From: BJGV01 sp965205785
GTDB lineage: Bacteria > Pseudomonadota > Gammaproteobacteria > Burkholderiales > Nitrosomonadaceae
Assembly: GCA_965205785.1 (NCBI GenBank)
Contig: OZ242188.1
Coordinates: 930,001-994,000, forward strand
Length of the DNA: 64,000 nucleotides
Reading direction: 5' to 3'
The notes under the pieces were generated by a model. It made no database searches, was not told the DNA's origin, and saw only the letters and a list, made by a program, of their open reading frames with translations. Below, one piece after another: positions 45,316 through 54,830 of the stretch. Each line of letters starts with the position of its first letter. Within the stretch, counting starts at the first letter, position 1. Made by a program: the position numbers and the translations under genes.

Positions 45316-46380
45316 TTACGAATTGTAAAGACTACTTTTCAAATACTGCTTACGGACGTGCCGTAACCAAACTAGCAGTATAGCACTTGCTGGTAACGCC
45401 AATAATAAACCAACAAACCCAAACAGTTGACCGAACGCAAGTAGTGAGAAAATAACTACAACCGGATGTAAGCCTATGCGGTTTCCAACAAGCCACGGTG
45501 TTATAACCATACTTTCCAGTAACTGAGCAATACCAAAAATAATCCAAACTGGTAAAATACCGCTCCATCCTTGGAATTGTATAAGTGCTGCTAAGGTTGC
45601 AAGTAAGAGACCAATGCCCAGACCAAGATAAGGAACAAACACTAATATTCCGGCTATTATGCCAATTGGTAGAGCAAATTCAAGCCCTACCAGCCATAAA
45701 CCTATCCCATAGCAGAAACTCATTATTAACATTACAGATAATTGTCCCCGCAGAAATTCAGCCAATACCTTATCTGATTCATTTGCGAGCACATTGATTT
45801 GCTCATGCCAGTGGCGTGGAATTATCTCATCAACAAGTTTAACCAGATGATTCCAGTCTCGTAATAAATAAAATAACACTACTGGCATTAATATCACATT
45901 CAGGAAAAATTCCATTGTGGCTACGCCACTGTTTTTTAATGAAGGTATTAGCTTAACAAGAACTCCACCAGTATCTTGCCAGTATTGTTTTAATATTAAT
46001 TTGAATTGGTCAGCATCTAGTTGTAAATTGATTCCTAGCTGTGTTTCTAGCCAAGGAATCAGACCGTTTCTAATTGTTTCAAGATAAATTGGTGCTTTCT
46101 CAATTAACAGAGAAATTTTTCTCTCGAATAGAGGAGTAATAATAATAATTAATGCTGCAAATATGCATAGCAACAGTACCATGACTAATATTGCGCCCAA
46201 AAAACGAGGGATCTTCCATAGTTCTAACTTTGTTACTAGTGGATTAAAGATATAGGCAATAATTCCCGCTAGAAGGAATGGCGTGAGTATCGGACTTAGA
46301 AGGTAAACCAATAAACCTACTATGGAGACTAAAGTTAGCCACCATAGATAATGTAAATCGGCGGAGTGTTTGTTGTCCAT
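45316..46380 (-). CDS. AI-2E family transporter (PerM-like permease)
   Basis: A 354-residue polytopic inner-membrane protein of the AI-2E/UPF0118 family, with paired N-terminal helices, a periplasmic middle segment (about residues 105-150) and a C-terminal block of helices with FVPYLGLGIGLLLATL and the end LPASAILLVWLRHV. The transported substrate is not known. It sits divergently from purM and upstream of hda, the common betaproteobacterial arrangement. Confidence 0.9.
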   Translation of the reverse strand: MDNKHSADLHYLWWLTLVSIVGLLVYLLSPILTPFLLAGIIAYIFNPLVTKLELWKIPRFLGAILVMVLLLCIFAALIIIITPLFERKISLLIEKAPIYLETIRNGLIPWLETQLGINLQLDADQFKLILKQYWQDTGGVLVKLIPSLKNSGVATMEFFLNVILMPVVLFYLLRDWNHLVKLVDEIIPRHWHEQINVLANESDKVLAEFLRGQLSVMLIMSFCYGIGLWLVGLEFALPIGIIAGILVFVPYLGLGIGLLLATLAALIQFQGWSGILPVWIIFGIAQLLESMVITPWLVGNRIGLHPVVVIFSLLAFGQLFGFVGLLLALPASAILLVWLRHVRKQYLKSSLYNS

Positions 46381-46480
46381 TTACGGTAAAATTGTTATTC
46401 CTAGAAACTGCACTCTAACTGCTACTACGTGAGAACTCAACTTGACTTCATCTAATCGGGGAAATTTGGACAAAAATCAT

Positions 46481-47500
46481 ATGTCTTACTATAAAGCAGG
46501 CGTTGACATTGATGCGGGTAATCGTTTGGTAGAAAACATTAAACCACACGTCAAACGTACCTTACGTCCAGAGGTTCTTAATGAGATTGGTGGTTTTGGT
46601 GCTCTATTTGAAATCTCAAAAAATTATAAAAACCCAGTGCTTGTATCTAGTACCGATGGAGTAGGGACTAAATTGAAACTTGCATTTAAATTTGGGAAAC
46701 ACGACCGTATTGGCATAGACCTAGTAGCAATGAGTGTTAACGATATATTGGTACAGGGGGCAGAACCATTATTCTTCCTTGATTATTTTGCTTGTGGCAG
46801 ACTGGATGTTGATATTGCTACCCGAGTAGTCAAAGGTATTGCATTAGGGTGCAAACAAGCTGGATGTGCTTTGATTGGTGGTGAAACTGCAGAAATGCCT
46901 GGTATGTATTCAGAGAATGAATATGACCTTGCAGGCTTCACTGTAGGTGTGGTTGAAAAAGATCGTATTATAAATGGTCGATCAATTACAGAGGGTGATG
47001 CTGTTCTTGGTCTTGCTTCTAGTGGCGCGCATTCAAACGGGTACTCTTTGATTCGCAAGATTTTGGAAGAGAGACATACGAACATGTCTGCTAGTCTTGA
47101 TGGTAAAGTGCTGATGGACATAATCATGGAGCCGACTCGTATCTATGTAAAGCCATTACTTGATTTATTAAAGCATTTTCCGGTAAAAGGTATGGCACAT
47201 ATTACAGGGGGTGGGTTAGTAGAAAATATCCCGCGTGTTTTACCTGATGACCTTACTGCTGTATTGAAAAGATCGGCTTGGGATATGCCGGAGTTGTTTA
47301 GCTGGTTACAACAGCAAGGGAAAATCGCTGATTTTGAAATGTATCGTGTATTTAATTGCGGTATAGGGATGGCACTAATAATTTCCAATGAACATGTTGA
47401 AGCTGTAATGAAGACGTTACGTAATGCGGGAGAGGTTGTATGGCATATTGGCACAATCCGGAAACGTAGTGAAGAGGAAGAACAGACTCTCGTTGAATAA
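46481..47500 (+). CDS. purM: Phosphoribosylformylglycinamidine cyclo-ligase
   Basis: Fifth step of purine synthesis (AIR synthetase). The ATG at 46481 gives MSYYKAGVDIDAGNRLVENI, matching the family start; TTG at 46442 would add 13 unrelated residues. The motifs SSTDGVGTKLKLA, DLVAMSVNDILVQGAEPLFFLDY, and GGETAEMPGMY are all present. About 340 residues. purN follows 36 bases after the stop. Confidence 0.96.
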   Translation: MSYYKAGVDIDAGNRLVENIKPHVKRTLRPEVLNEIGGFGALFEISKNYKNPVLVSSTDGVGTKLKLAFKFGKHDRIGIDLVAMSVNDILVQGAEPLFFLDYFACGRLDVDIATRVVKGIALGCKQAGCALIGGETAEMPGMYSENEYDLAGFTVGVVEKDRIINGRSITEGDAVLGLASSGAHSNGYSLIRKILEERHTNMSASLDGKVLMDIIMEPTRIYVKPLLDLLKHFPVKGMAHITGGGLVENIPRVLPDDLTAVLKRSAWDMPELFSWLQQQGKIADFEMYRVFNCGIGMALIISNEHVEAVMKTLRNAGEVVWHIGTIRKRSEEEEQTLVE

Positions 47501-47536
47501 TCAGTGTTCAGTTGCATCCATATTACAATTAATCTA

Positions 47537-48175
47537 ATGAAATCCCTTGTTATTCTTATTTCTGGTCGTGGCAGTAATTTGCAAGCATTGCTTGAGGCAA
47601 AGCTACCAGTCAGAATAGCTGCTGTTATTAGTAACAATCCTAATGCAGCTGGACTTGAAATAGCAAAAGAACACAATATTGAAACATGCACAGTTGATCA
47701 TAGGGTATATCCAGATCGCGCAGCATTTGAACTTTCATTAGCAAAGAAAATTGACTCATATCAGCCATCACTTATTGTATTAGCTGGTTTTATGCGAGTG
47801 TTAGGAGATAATTTTGTTCACAAATATAAAGATAAGCTAATAAACATTCATCCTTCATTATTGCCTGCATTTCCCGGGTTGGAAACTCACAAGCAAGCGT
47901 TAAAAGAGGGAGTAAAGATACATGGCTGTACAGTACATTTTGTTACGTCAGAAGTGGATCATGGGCCAATTATTATTCAGGCAGCGATACGGGTACTGCC
48001 GGATGATACTACTGAAACACTAGCTGAACGGGTTTTGTTACAGGAGCATCGCATATTTCCAGAGGCCGTACGTTTATTTGTGGAAGGTCAGTTAAAACTT
48101 TCAGGAAGTAACGTTGAAGTGCGCACTGAAACTTCTGACAATTCAGTTCTATACTCATCAGAAGTACATGGATGA
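47537..48175 (+). CDS. purN: Phosphoribosylglycinamide formyltransferase
   Basis: Third step of purine synthesis, using 10-formyl-THF. The ATG at 47537 gives MKSLVILISGRGSNLQALLEA, the normal family start; a GTG at 47504 would add 11 unrelated residues. Active-site motifs INIHPSLLPAFPG and HGCTVHFVTSEVDHGPII are present. The 212-residue protein is of normal length. No clear ribosome site, so translational coupling to purM is possible. Confidence 0.95.
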   Translation: MKSLVILISGRGSNLQALLEAKLPVRIAAVISNNPNAAGLEIAKEHNIETCTVDHRVYPDRAAFELSLAKKIDSYQPSLIVLAGFMRVLGDNFVHKYKDKLINIHPSLLPAFPGLETHKQALKEGVKIHGCTVHFVTSEVDHGPIIIQAAIRVLPDDTTETLAERVLLQEHRIFPEAVRLFVEGQLKLSGSNVEVRTETSDNSVLYSSEVHG

Positions 48176-48212
48176 ACATTTAGTTTATTATTATTGTAAG
48201 GATTTATAAAAG

Positions 48213-49475
48213 ATGCGCCTTACCCTGTATCAGGTGGATATGGCCATTGCGGCACTTCGTGCAGTGCAAAAATTTGAAGGCTCTGCAGATGGTGTGCTAA
48301 GGAACTTTTTTCGTGAAAATCATAAGCTTGGTGTAAATGAACGGACATTCATTGCTGACACTGTTTTCGGTGTTCTTCGACACTTTTTTTCTCTTAATTA
48401 TATAACCAGTACAACTACTCCTCGTCCATTATTTCTTGCATACCTCGTAAAGTTTAAAGGTATAAATTTGCGAGAATTAATGCCATTTATCAGTGAAACT
48501 GAAACAAAGCAACTCGTAAAAATTAAAGCGGTGAAACTGGATTCATTGTCATCAGCCATTCGGTCAGAGCTTCCAGAGTGGCTGATAGAAAAAATTCAGG
48601 TAAAAATGCCGGATACGGATATTCTTGCTTTAGGACTCTCGTTACAACAGTCAGCATCACTTGATTTGCGCGTAAACACGTTAATAGCTAATCGTAATGA
48701 TGTGATTACGAAATTATGTAAGGATGGTCTTGACGCAAAAACTACTTTCTACTCACCAATCGGTATTCGCCTTAAAAAGAAATCAGCCATTCAGAGTCAT
48801 GAACTGTTTATTTCTGGCAAGATCGAAATACAGGATGAAGGGAGCCAGCTTTTGGGATATTTGTTACAACCGAAGCGAGGAGAAATAGTAGTAGATTTTT
48901 GTGCCGGTGCAGGTGGTAAGGCTCTAATGATAGGTGCATTGATGAGATCGAAAGGGCGTATATATGCATTTGATGTATCAGAAAAGAAATTAAATAACTT
49001 GAAGCCACGCCTCAAACGTTCGGGTCTTTCAAATCTTTTTCCTAGGCGGATAAGTAACGAGAATGATGTTAGAGTAAAGCGATTAACTGGGAAGGTCGAC
49101 CGACTTCTTGTAGATGCACCATGTAGTGGACTAGGAACATTACGCCGAAATCCAGATATAAAGTTACGTCAGACGCCACAGATTATTGAAAAAACTAAAC
49201 GTTGCCAAGAAGCAATACTTTCATCTTCTGCAAAATTACTAAAACCGGGAGGTAGGCTAGTATATGCAACTTGTAGTTTTTTACCAGAGGAAAATCAAGA
49301 GATCATTGAGAACTTTCTTGCTACTCATACCCAATTCACATTACTAAATTGCGCAGAACTATTCTCGAAGCAAAAGATTCCACTTGATACGGGTATGTTT
49401 TTACAGTTATTTCCAAGTGAACATAATACAGATGGTTTTTTTGCCGCTGCGTTAACGCTTGCCAGAAATGATTAG
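48213..49475 (+). CDS. RsmB/NOP family class I SAM-dependent RNA methyltransferase
   Basis: Likely rRNA or tRNA cytosine-5 methyltransferase. The 420-residue protein has an N-terminal NusB-like region, the SAM-binding motif VVDFCAGAGGKALMIGAL, the first cysteine in VDAPCSGLGTLRRNPD and the catalytic cysteine in YATCSFLPEENQ. This resembles RsmB (16S m5C967), but the gene is located downstream of purN rather than with fmt, and the N-terminal part is divergent, so the target base is uncertain. Confidence 0.88.
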   Translation: MRLTLYQVDMAIAALRAVQKFEGSADGVLRNFFRENHKLGVNERTFIADTVFGVLRHFFSLNYITSTTTPRPLFLAYLVKFKGINLRELMPFISETETKQLVKIKAVKLDSLSSAIRSELPEWLIEKIQVKMPDTDILALGLSLQQSASLDLRVNTLIANRNDVITKLCKDGLDAKTTFYSPIGIRLKKKSAIQSHELFISGKIEIQDEGSQLLGYLLQPKRGEIVVDFCAGAGGKALMIGALMRSKGRIYAFDVSEKKLNNLKPRLKRSGLSNLFPRRISNENDVRVKRLTGKVDRLLVDAPCSGLGTLRRNPDIKLRQTPQIIEKTKRCQEAILSSSAKLLKPGGRLVYATCSFLPEENQEIIENFLATHTQFTLLNCAELFSKQKIPLDTGMFLQLFPSEHNTDGFFAAALTLARND

Positions 49476-49544
49476 TAGCATAGTATCGAACTTTTTGTGC
49501 TATAGGGTTTATCCAAAAAATAGTTTCATTATCTTTTAATAAGG

Positions 49545-49940
49545 TTATTCCTTGGATACCTTTTTCTGAATAAACTCAATTTTATAGCCATCAGGATCTT
49601 CAACAAAAGCAATTACTGTGACACCATGTTTCATAGGTCCTGCTTCACGTGTAACTTTTCCGCCAAGTTTTTTAACCATCTCACATGCTTTATATGCGTC
49701 ATTTACTTCAATAGCAATGTGGCCAAAGCCAGTTCCCAGGTCATACCTTTCTGTATCCCAATTGTGTGTTAATTCAAGTACTGTGCCATCACTTTCATCT
49801 TGATAACCAACAAATGCTAAAGTAAATTTTCCTTCAGGATAATCCTTACGACGCAGTACTCTCATTCCAAGAACAGTAGAGTAAAAATCGATTGATTTTT
49901 CTAGGTCTCCAACTCGTAGCATGGTATGTAGGATTCGCAT
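49545..49940 (-). CDS. gloA: Lactoylglutathione lyase (glyoxalase I)
   Basis: Detoxifies methylglyoxal by isomerising its glutathione adduct. The 131-residue protein starts MRILHTMLRVGDLEKSIDFY with the metal-binding His5 and continues to VLELTHNWDTERYDLG and GFGHIAIEV, with the last ligand in FVEDPDGYKIEFI. The bacterial nickel-type enzyme of short length. It overlaps rubredoxin by one base. Confidence 0.96.
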   Translation of the reverse strand: MRILHTMLRVGDLEKSIDFYSTVLGMRVLRRKDYPEGKFTLAFVGYQDESDGTVLELTHNWDTERYDLGTGFGHIAIEVNDAYKACEMVKKLGGKVTREAGPMKHGVTVIAFVEDPDGYKIEFIQKKVSKE

Positions 49941-50128
49941 TAAATTTCAACCATCTCAAAGTCTTCTTTACGAGCTCCGCATTCTGGGCAGACCCAGTTC
50001 ATCGGCACGTCATCCCAACGTGTACCAGGGGGGATGCCCTCTTCTGGTGATCCCTCGCTTTCGTCATAAACGAAACCGCAAATAAGGCACATGTAGCTGC
50101 GAAATGCAGGAGTTTCAGTAGTAGGCAT
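49940..50128 (-). CDS. rubA: Rubredoxin
   Basis: Small iron electron-transfer protein of 62 residues. The two CxxC iron-binding hairpins are CLICGFVYDE and CPECGARKEDF. It lies upstream of gloA on the minus strand and diverges from thiD, a classic betaproteobacterial arrangement (rubredoxin next to thiD). Confidence 0.97.
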   Translation of the reverse strand: MPTTETPAFRSYMCLICGFVYDESEGSPEEGIPPGTRWDDVPMNWVCPECGARKEDFEMVEI

Positions 50129-50174
50129 GATATTTGTATTTTTGGGTTAAAATGTCATTTTACGGTATTAACGT

Positions 50175-51029
50175 ATGCTTCAGCCACCCCCAATAGTCCT
50201 TTCTTTTTCTGCTAACGATTCTAGCGGCGGCGCTGGGATTCAGGCCGACACTCTTACTCTGGCAAGTATGGGCTGTCATCCTTTGTCAGTAATTACTGCT
50301 GTTACAGTACAGGATACAGTTGGAGTAGATGATGTGATGGCACTAGATCCAGGGTGGGTGGCAGATCAGGCACGTGCTGTGCTTGAAGATATGCCAGTAC
50401 ACGCGTTCAAAATTGGAATGCTGGGTAGCGTTGAAATTATTGCTGCTATTGCTGAAATTGTACTGGATTATCCGGATATTCCTATAGTTTTGGATCCAGT
50501 TCTTAGCTCTGGTCGTGGAGACGAATTGGCAAGTGAGGATATGATTTTAGCAATGCGTGAACTATTGCTTCCCCAAACTACTATTATCACTCCAAATAGC
50601 ATAGAAGCGCGTCGACTGGTACAGGATGAAGCAGAAGATTCTGATGAGCTGGATCTAGATCAATGTGGCGGACGGCTTTTACATATGGGCTGCGAATATG
50701 TGTTAATAACAGGAGCTCATGAAAATACCCGTAAGGTTACGAATACCCTGTATACAGCTTCAGGTATTGTGAGATCAGATGTTTGGCAGCGACTAACTGC
50801 CTCATTCCATGGGTCAGGGTGTACTTTGGCTTCTGCAATTGCTGCAACTCTTGCCAATGGGCTTCCAATTTCTGACGGAGTGTACGAAGCGCAAGAATAT
50901 ACTTGGCAAGCGCTAAAAGCTGGTTTTCATCCGGGAATGGGGCAATATCTACCCGACCGTTTGTTTTGGGCGCGTAATGAACATGAATCTAAAGAAGAGG
51001 ATAAGCAGGATGTCGCATCTAAGGATTAG
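50175..51029 (+). CDS. thiD: Hydroxymethylpyrimidine / phosphomethylpyrimidine kinase
   Basis: Phosphorylates HMP to HMP-PP in thiamine synthesis. The 284-residue protein has FSANDSSGGAGIQADTLTLASMG near the N-terminus and GSGCTLASAIAATLANG near the C-terminus, the ribokinase-like catalytic site. It overlaps thiE by 20 bases. The C-terminus has a charged tail beyond the family core (ESKEEDKQD). Confidence 0.95.
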   Translation: MLQPPPIVLSFSANDSSGGAGIQADTLTLASMGCHPLSVITAVTVQDTVGVDDVMALDPGWVADQARAVLEDMPVHAFKIGMLGSVEIIAAIAEIVLDYPDIPIVLDPVLSSGRGDELASEDMILAMRELLLPQTTIITPNSIEARRLVQDEAEDSDELDLDQCGGRLLHMGCEYVLITGAHENTRKVTNTLYTASGIVRSDVWQRLTASFHGSGCTLASAIAATLANGLPISDGVYEAQEYTWQALKAGFHPGMGQYLPDRLFWARNEHESKEEDKQDVASKD

Positions 51030-51684
51030 CGGCATATATGCAATAACTCCAGATCTAATTGATACTACTAATCTAATTATGTTAACACAACAGGCACTTA
51101 CTGGTGGTGTGCAGTGGGTTCAATACCGTAATAAGACAGCTGACAAAACTTTGAAGCTGGAGCAGGCAACTTTACTTTCTAATCTTTGCCATAAATTTAA
51201 CGCTCCGCTGATTATTAATGATGATCTGGATCTTGCGATTAAAGTTGGTGCTGATGGTGTACATTTAGGAATGGAGGATATAACAGTAGATGAAGCACGA
51301 TGCAGATTAGGACCAGGAAAGATTATAGGGGCCTCTTGTTACAATCAGTTAAGATACGCTATTAAAGCAGAGAATCATGGCGCAGATTATGCGGCGTTTG
51401 GAGCTTTCTTTGTTTCTATTACAAAGCCTAACGCAGTCTCCGCACCTATAAATTTATTGTGTCAGGCAAAGCAGTGCCTACAAATTCCAGTTGTTGCAAT
51501 TGGAGGCATTGATTCAGAAAATATTGCAGACTTAACATATAAGGGCGCTGATGCAGTAGCAGTTAGTAAATCCCTTTTTAATTCTGTTAATGCTCAATCT
51601 GAGGCTAAAAAATTAGTCCGTATATTCAAACAAACTAAATTTTCAATTAATCATTTAAATGAGCTGTCAAATGACTTCACTTAA
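51010..51684 (+). CDS. thiE: Thiamine-phosphate synthase
   Basis: Joins HMP-PP with the thiazole phosphate. The ATG at 51010, with GAGGATAAGCAGG upstream, gives MSHLRISGIYAITPDLI; an upstream in-frame ATG at 50977 adds 11 residues but has no matching family sequence. The motifs VQYRNKTADK, INDDLDLAIKVGADGVHLG, and VVAIGGIDSENI fit. Overlaps thiD and ends within the start of hemL, so thiD-thiE-hemL form one unit. Confidence 0.94.
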   Translation: MSHLRISGIYAITPDLIDTTNLIMLTQQALTGGVQWVQYRNKTADKTLKLEQATLLSNLCHKFNAPLIINDDLDLAIKVGADGVHLGMEDITVDEARCRLGPGKIIGASCYNQLRYAIKAENHGADYAAFGAFFVSITKPNAVSAPINLLCQAKQCLQIPVVAIGGIDSENIADLTYKGADAVAVSKSLFNSVNAQSEAKKLVRIFKQTKFSINHLNELSNDFT

Positions 51685-52954
51685 TCAAAAATTATTTCAA
51701 CTTTCTCAAAAATATATCCCTGGTGGGGTCAATTCACCGGTGCGTGCTTTTAAATCAGTTGGCGGCACACCTATATTTTTTAAACGAGGAATGGGGGCTT
51801 ATGTATGGGATGTTGATGATAAGAACTATATTGATTATGTAGGTTCTTGGGGGCCTTTGATTCTTGGTCATGCTCACCCAAAAGTAATTGAAACGGTACA
51901 AGAAAAAATAAAAAAGGGGTTGACATTTGGTGCCCCGACTGAGATTGAGCTGGAATTAGCGGAACTATTATGTAAACTGGTTCCTTCCATTGAGCAAGTG
52001 AGGCTTGTAAGCTCAGGTACTGAAGCTACTATGAGCGCAATTCGTCTTGCACGGGGCTATACTGGCAGAAACCGTATCATCAAATTTGAGGGTTGTTATC
52101 ATGGCCATGATGACGCGTTACTGGTAAAAGCTGGTTCTGGGGCACTTACTCTTGGTTGCCCAAGTTCTGCAGGAGTATCTACAGAAGTTACAAATGGGAC
52201 TACTGTATTGAACTACAATGACCTTGCAGAGTTGGAGCAAATATTCAGTAAGGCTGGTAGAGAAATTGCTGCAGTTATCGTAGAACCTGTTGCGGGTAAT
52301 ATGAACTTAGTTGCACCAAACCCTGAATTTTTGCCAGTACTACGTGAGTTATGTACAAAGCATGGTAGTGTGTTAATTTTTGATGAAGTGATGACTGGTT
52401 TTCGAGTTGGATTAGGGTGCGCACAAGGGCTTTATAATATTAAGCCAGATCTTACTACACTTGGTAAAGTGATTGGTGGTGGCATGCCTATGGCAGCTTT
52501 TGGAGGGCAACGAGAAATTATGCAATGCCTTGCTCCTGTAGGTACAGTATATCAGGCGGGAACATTGTCAGGTAACCCCATAGCTGTTAGTGCTGGGCTT
52601 GCTACTTTACAAATGGTACAAACCTTGGGGTTCTACGAGAAACTAGCTAGTAGTACCCAGCAACTTATTAATGGTCTTACTGATATAGCAAAAAAGAATG
52701 AGGTTACTTTTTGTGCTCAATCGTTAGGTGGAATGTTCGGTCTCTATTTTCGAGGGAATATACCGTCAAGTTATACTGAAGTAATGGAATGTGATAGAGA
52801 AGCTTTTAATCGATTTTTCCATGCTATGTTGCAAGAAGGCATTTATTTCGCGCCATCAGCTTTTGAGGCGGGGTTTGTATCTGCTGCCCATGGTGATATA
52901 GAAATCAGCAAAACATTACAAGCAGCTGAGAAAATATTCAGCACTTGGAAATAA
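51671..52954 (+). CDS. hemL: Glutamate-1-semialdehyde 2,1-aminomutase
   Basis: PLP enzyme that makes 5-aminolevulinate in the C5 haem pathway; its partner glutamyl-tRNA reductase (hemA) is also in this window at 61449. Motifs: YIPGGVNSPVRAF at the N-terminus, SSGTEATMSAIRLARG and the PLP-lysine region TLGKVIGGGMPMAAFGG. The ATG at 51671 fits the family start (MTSLNQKLF) with GAG 7 bases upstream; the ATG at 51659 adds four residues and is a possible alternative. It overlaps thiE by 14 bases. Confidence 0.95.
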   Translation: MTSLNQKLFQLSQKYIPGGVNSPVRAFKSVGGTPIFFKRGMGAYVWDVDDKNYIDYVGSWGPLILGHAHPKVIETVQEKIKKGLTFGAPTEIELELAELLCKLVPSIEQVRLVSSGTEATMSAIRLARGYTGRNRIIKFEGCYHGHDDALLVKAGSGALTLGCPSSAGVSTEVTNGTTVLNYNDLAELEQIFSKAGREIAAVIVEPVAGNMNLVAPNPEFLPVLRELCTKHGSVLIFDEVMTGFRVGLGCAQGLYNIKPDLTTLGKVIGGGMPMAAFGGQREIMQCLAPVGTVYQAGTLSGNPIAVSAGLATLQMVQTLGFYEKLASSTQQLINGLTDIAKKNEVTFCAQSLGGMFGLYFRGNIPSSYTEVMECDREAFNRFFHAMLQEGIYFAPSAFEAGFVSAAHGDIEISKTLQAAEKIFSTWK

Positions 52955-52998
52955 AAACTATCTAGCTATAGTAGATGCTTTAAATTTTGATTTTTTTA

Positions 52999-53673
52999 TT
53001 AATTTAGACCTGAGATAAATTCTGCTACTGCTCTGATTTCCTGTTCACTCATGTGTGCAACTACATCCCGCATCACACTGTTTGCATCATTGGCCCGCTG
53101 CTCAGTTCGAAAGGCCCTAAGTTGTGCTACAGTATACTCGGCATGCTGTCCGGCAAGACGTGGATAATAGGGTGGAATACCAACTCCGTTTGGAGAATGG
53201 CAGCTAGCACATGCAGGTACACCAGATTCTATATTTCCGCCACGATAAATTTTCTCACCTTGTTCAGCAAGTGTTTTGTCTTTTGCCCCACCAGGCTGGG
53301 GTTTTTGTTGGGCGTAATAAGCACCAATATTTTTCATATCTTCTTCTGAAAGAGGAACAACCATTGCAGCCATAACTGGACTTTTCCTCTCAGCAGGCTT
53401 TTTATTCTGCGATTTAAAGTTTATCAATTGCTTAGTGATATACTCTGCATGTTGCCCAGCTAGAATTGGGTTTGATGGAATAATGCTATTACCATCAGAA
53501 TTGTGGCAACCGGCACAAACTTGACCTGCAATTTTTTTACCTTTATTGGCATCACCTTTGATAACAGTATTTTCTAGAGAATTGGTTCCTATTGAATTTT
53601 CAGCAATAAGCTGGTTAGACAATAGTAGTGCAATTAACATTACGAAGTTTGAAACTACTTTCATACCTTGCAT
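52999..53673 (-). CDS. Di-haem cytochrome c4-type protein
   Basis: Exported electron carrier with two haem c sites: CAGCH and CASCH, each followed by a typical cytochrome c4 repeat (RLAGQHAEYTVAQLRAF in the second, ILAGQHAEYITKQLINF in the first). The repeats are homologous to each other, as in class I di-haem cytochromes. A signal peptide of about 24 residues precedes them. The start is uncertain: ATG at 53673 or 53664, with 53673 favoured because 53664 would have a ribosome site too close. In an ammonia oxidiser such proteins carry electrons to terminal oxidases, which is an inference here. Confidence 0.92.
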   Translation of the reverse strand: MQGMKVVSNFVMLIALLLSNQLIAENSIGTNSLENTVIKGDANKGKKIAGQVCAGCHNSDGNSIIPSNPILAGQHAEYITKQLINFKSQNKKPAERKSPVMAAMVVPLSEEDMKNIGAYYAQQKPQPGGAKDKTLAEQGEKIYRGGNIESGVPACASCHSPNGVGIPPYYPRLAGQHAEYTVAQLRAFRTEQRANDANSVMRDVVAHMSEQEIRAVAEFISGLN

Positions 53674-53779
53674 ATTTGGAGCCCCAGGAAATATGGCATT
53701 AAATAGATTAGCCGGACATTTTAACAAGGCTAGAGCTTGTTAACAACAATATACCACCAACAATGAAAGTATATCCACA

Positions 53780-53926
53780 ATGAAAGTGCTATTTTTTCTA
53801 CTATTAGTAGCTAACTTAGCTTTAGTAGTTTACATCCAGTCTAGGACTAATCTTGATAGCGATATAAAACTACGATCAGAGCTTCAGCCGGAGAAAATCA
53901 AGTTGTTGCCAACAACACCTACGTGA
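53780..53926 (+). CDS. Short hydrophobic protein, possibly a truncated SPOR-type gene
   Basis: A 48-codon frame with ATG at 53780: a single membrane helix or signal (MKVLFFLLLVANLALVVYIQ) followed by a charged stretch ending QPEKIKLLPTTPT. The start resembles that of SPOR-domain proteins in betaproteobacteria that continue for another hundred residues; here a stop comes early. It may be a truncated remnant, a real small membrane protein or chance. No ribosome site was seen. The rest of 53674-54020 shows nothing further. Confidence 0.45.
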   Translation: MKVLFFLLLVANLALVVYIQSRTNLDSDIKLRSELQPEKIKLLPTTPT

Positions 53927-54020
53927 GCAAGTACAACTGAAGCAGGTAGGGGATAATCTTACAAATTCACTTTACTATCTTAACTAAGAATAATACTTAT
54001 TTGTTTAACCAGGAAACACT

Positions 54021-54821
54021 ATGACGGTACATCTTAATTCCCCACAAGAGATTGAAAAAATGCGGGTTGCAGGGAAACTTGGATCAGAGGTTCTGGATTT
54101 CATAACATCATTTGTCAGGCCTGGAGTAACAACTAATGAACTCGATAAGCTATGCCATGATTATATGTTAAATGAGCAAAAAACGGTTCCTGCACCACTT
54201 AATTATGCGCCACCAGGGTATTCACCTTATCCAAAATCAATTTGTACTTCAGTTAATCACCAGGTATGCCATGGTATACCTAGTGAGAAAAAACTGAAAG
54301 CTGGTGATATTATTAATATTGATGTAACCGTAATAAAAGATGGTTATCACGGTGATACGAGTCGTATGTATTATGTTGGTGAGGCGCCGATCCGAGCTAA
54401 ACGTTTGTGTGAGATTACTTACGAATCTATGTGGCGTGGAATTGAAGAAATCAAGCCAAATAAGCACTTAGGCGATATAGGATACGCTATCCAAAGCTTT
54501 GCTGAAAATTTGGGTTGTAGCGTAGTAAAAGAATTTTGTGGTCATGGTATAGGGACAAAATTTCATGAAGAGCCGCAAGTTCTTCATTATGGCTGCGCCG
54601 GAACGGGGCTACAATTAAAAGCAGGCATGATATTTACAGTAGAGCCTATGATCAATGCAGGTAAGGCATCAATTCGTCAAATGGCAGATGGCTGGACTAT
54701 AGTTACTAAAGATCATAGTTTGTCAGCTCAGTGGGAACATACAGTGTTGGTTACCGATACAGGATATGAAGTTTTGACGCTGTCTAAAGGTGCGCCACAA
54801 AAACCCATGTTTGGAGTTTGA
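54021..54821 (+). CDS. map: Methionine aminopeptidase type I
   Basis: Removes the N-terminal methionine from new proteins. The 266-residue protein has the metal ligands in NIDVTVIKDGYHGDTSRMY, CGHGIGTKFHEEPQ, FTVEPMINAG and SAQWEHTVLVT. Located 9 bases before glnD, a conserved map-glnD pairing. Confidence 0.97.
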   Translation: MTVHLNSPQEIEKMRVAGKLGSEVLDFITSFVRPGVTTNELDKLCHDYMLNEQKTVPAPLNYAPPGYSPYPKSICTSVNHQVCHGIPSEKKLKAGDIINIDVTVIKDGYHGDTSRMYYVGEAPIRAKRLCEITYESMWRGIEEIKPNKHLGDIGYAIQSFAENLGCSVVKEFCGHGIGTKFHEEPQVLHYGCAGTGLQLKAGMIFTVEPMINAGKASIRQMADGWTIVTKDHSLSAQWEHTVLVTDTGYEVLTLSKGAPQKPMFGV

Positions 54822-54830
54822 TCTACATCA

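Noticed and set aside
47143..47691. 182-codon minus-strand frame over the purM/purN junction
   Set aside because: Both overlapped genes are certain; the frame has no start signal or recognisable motif.
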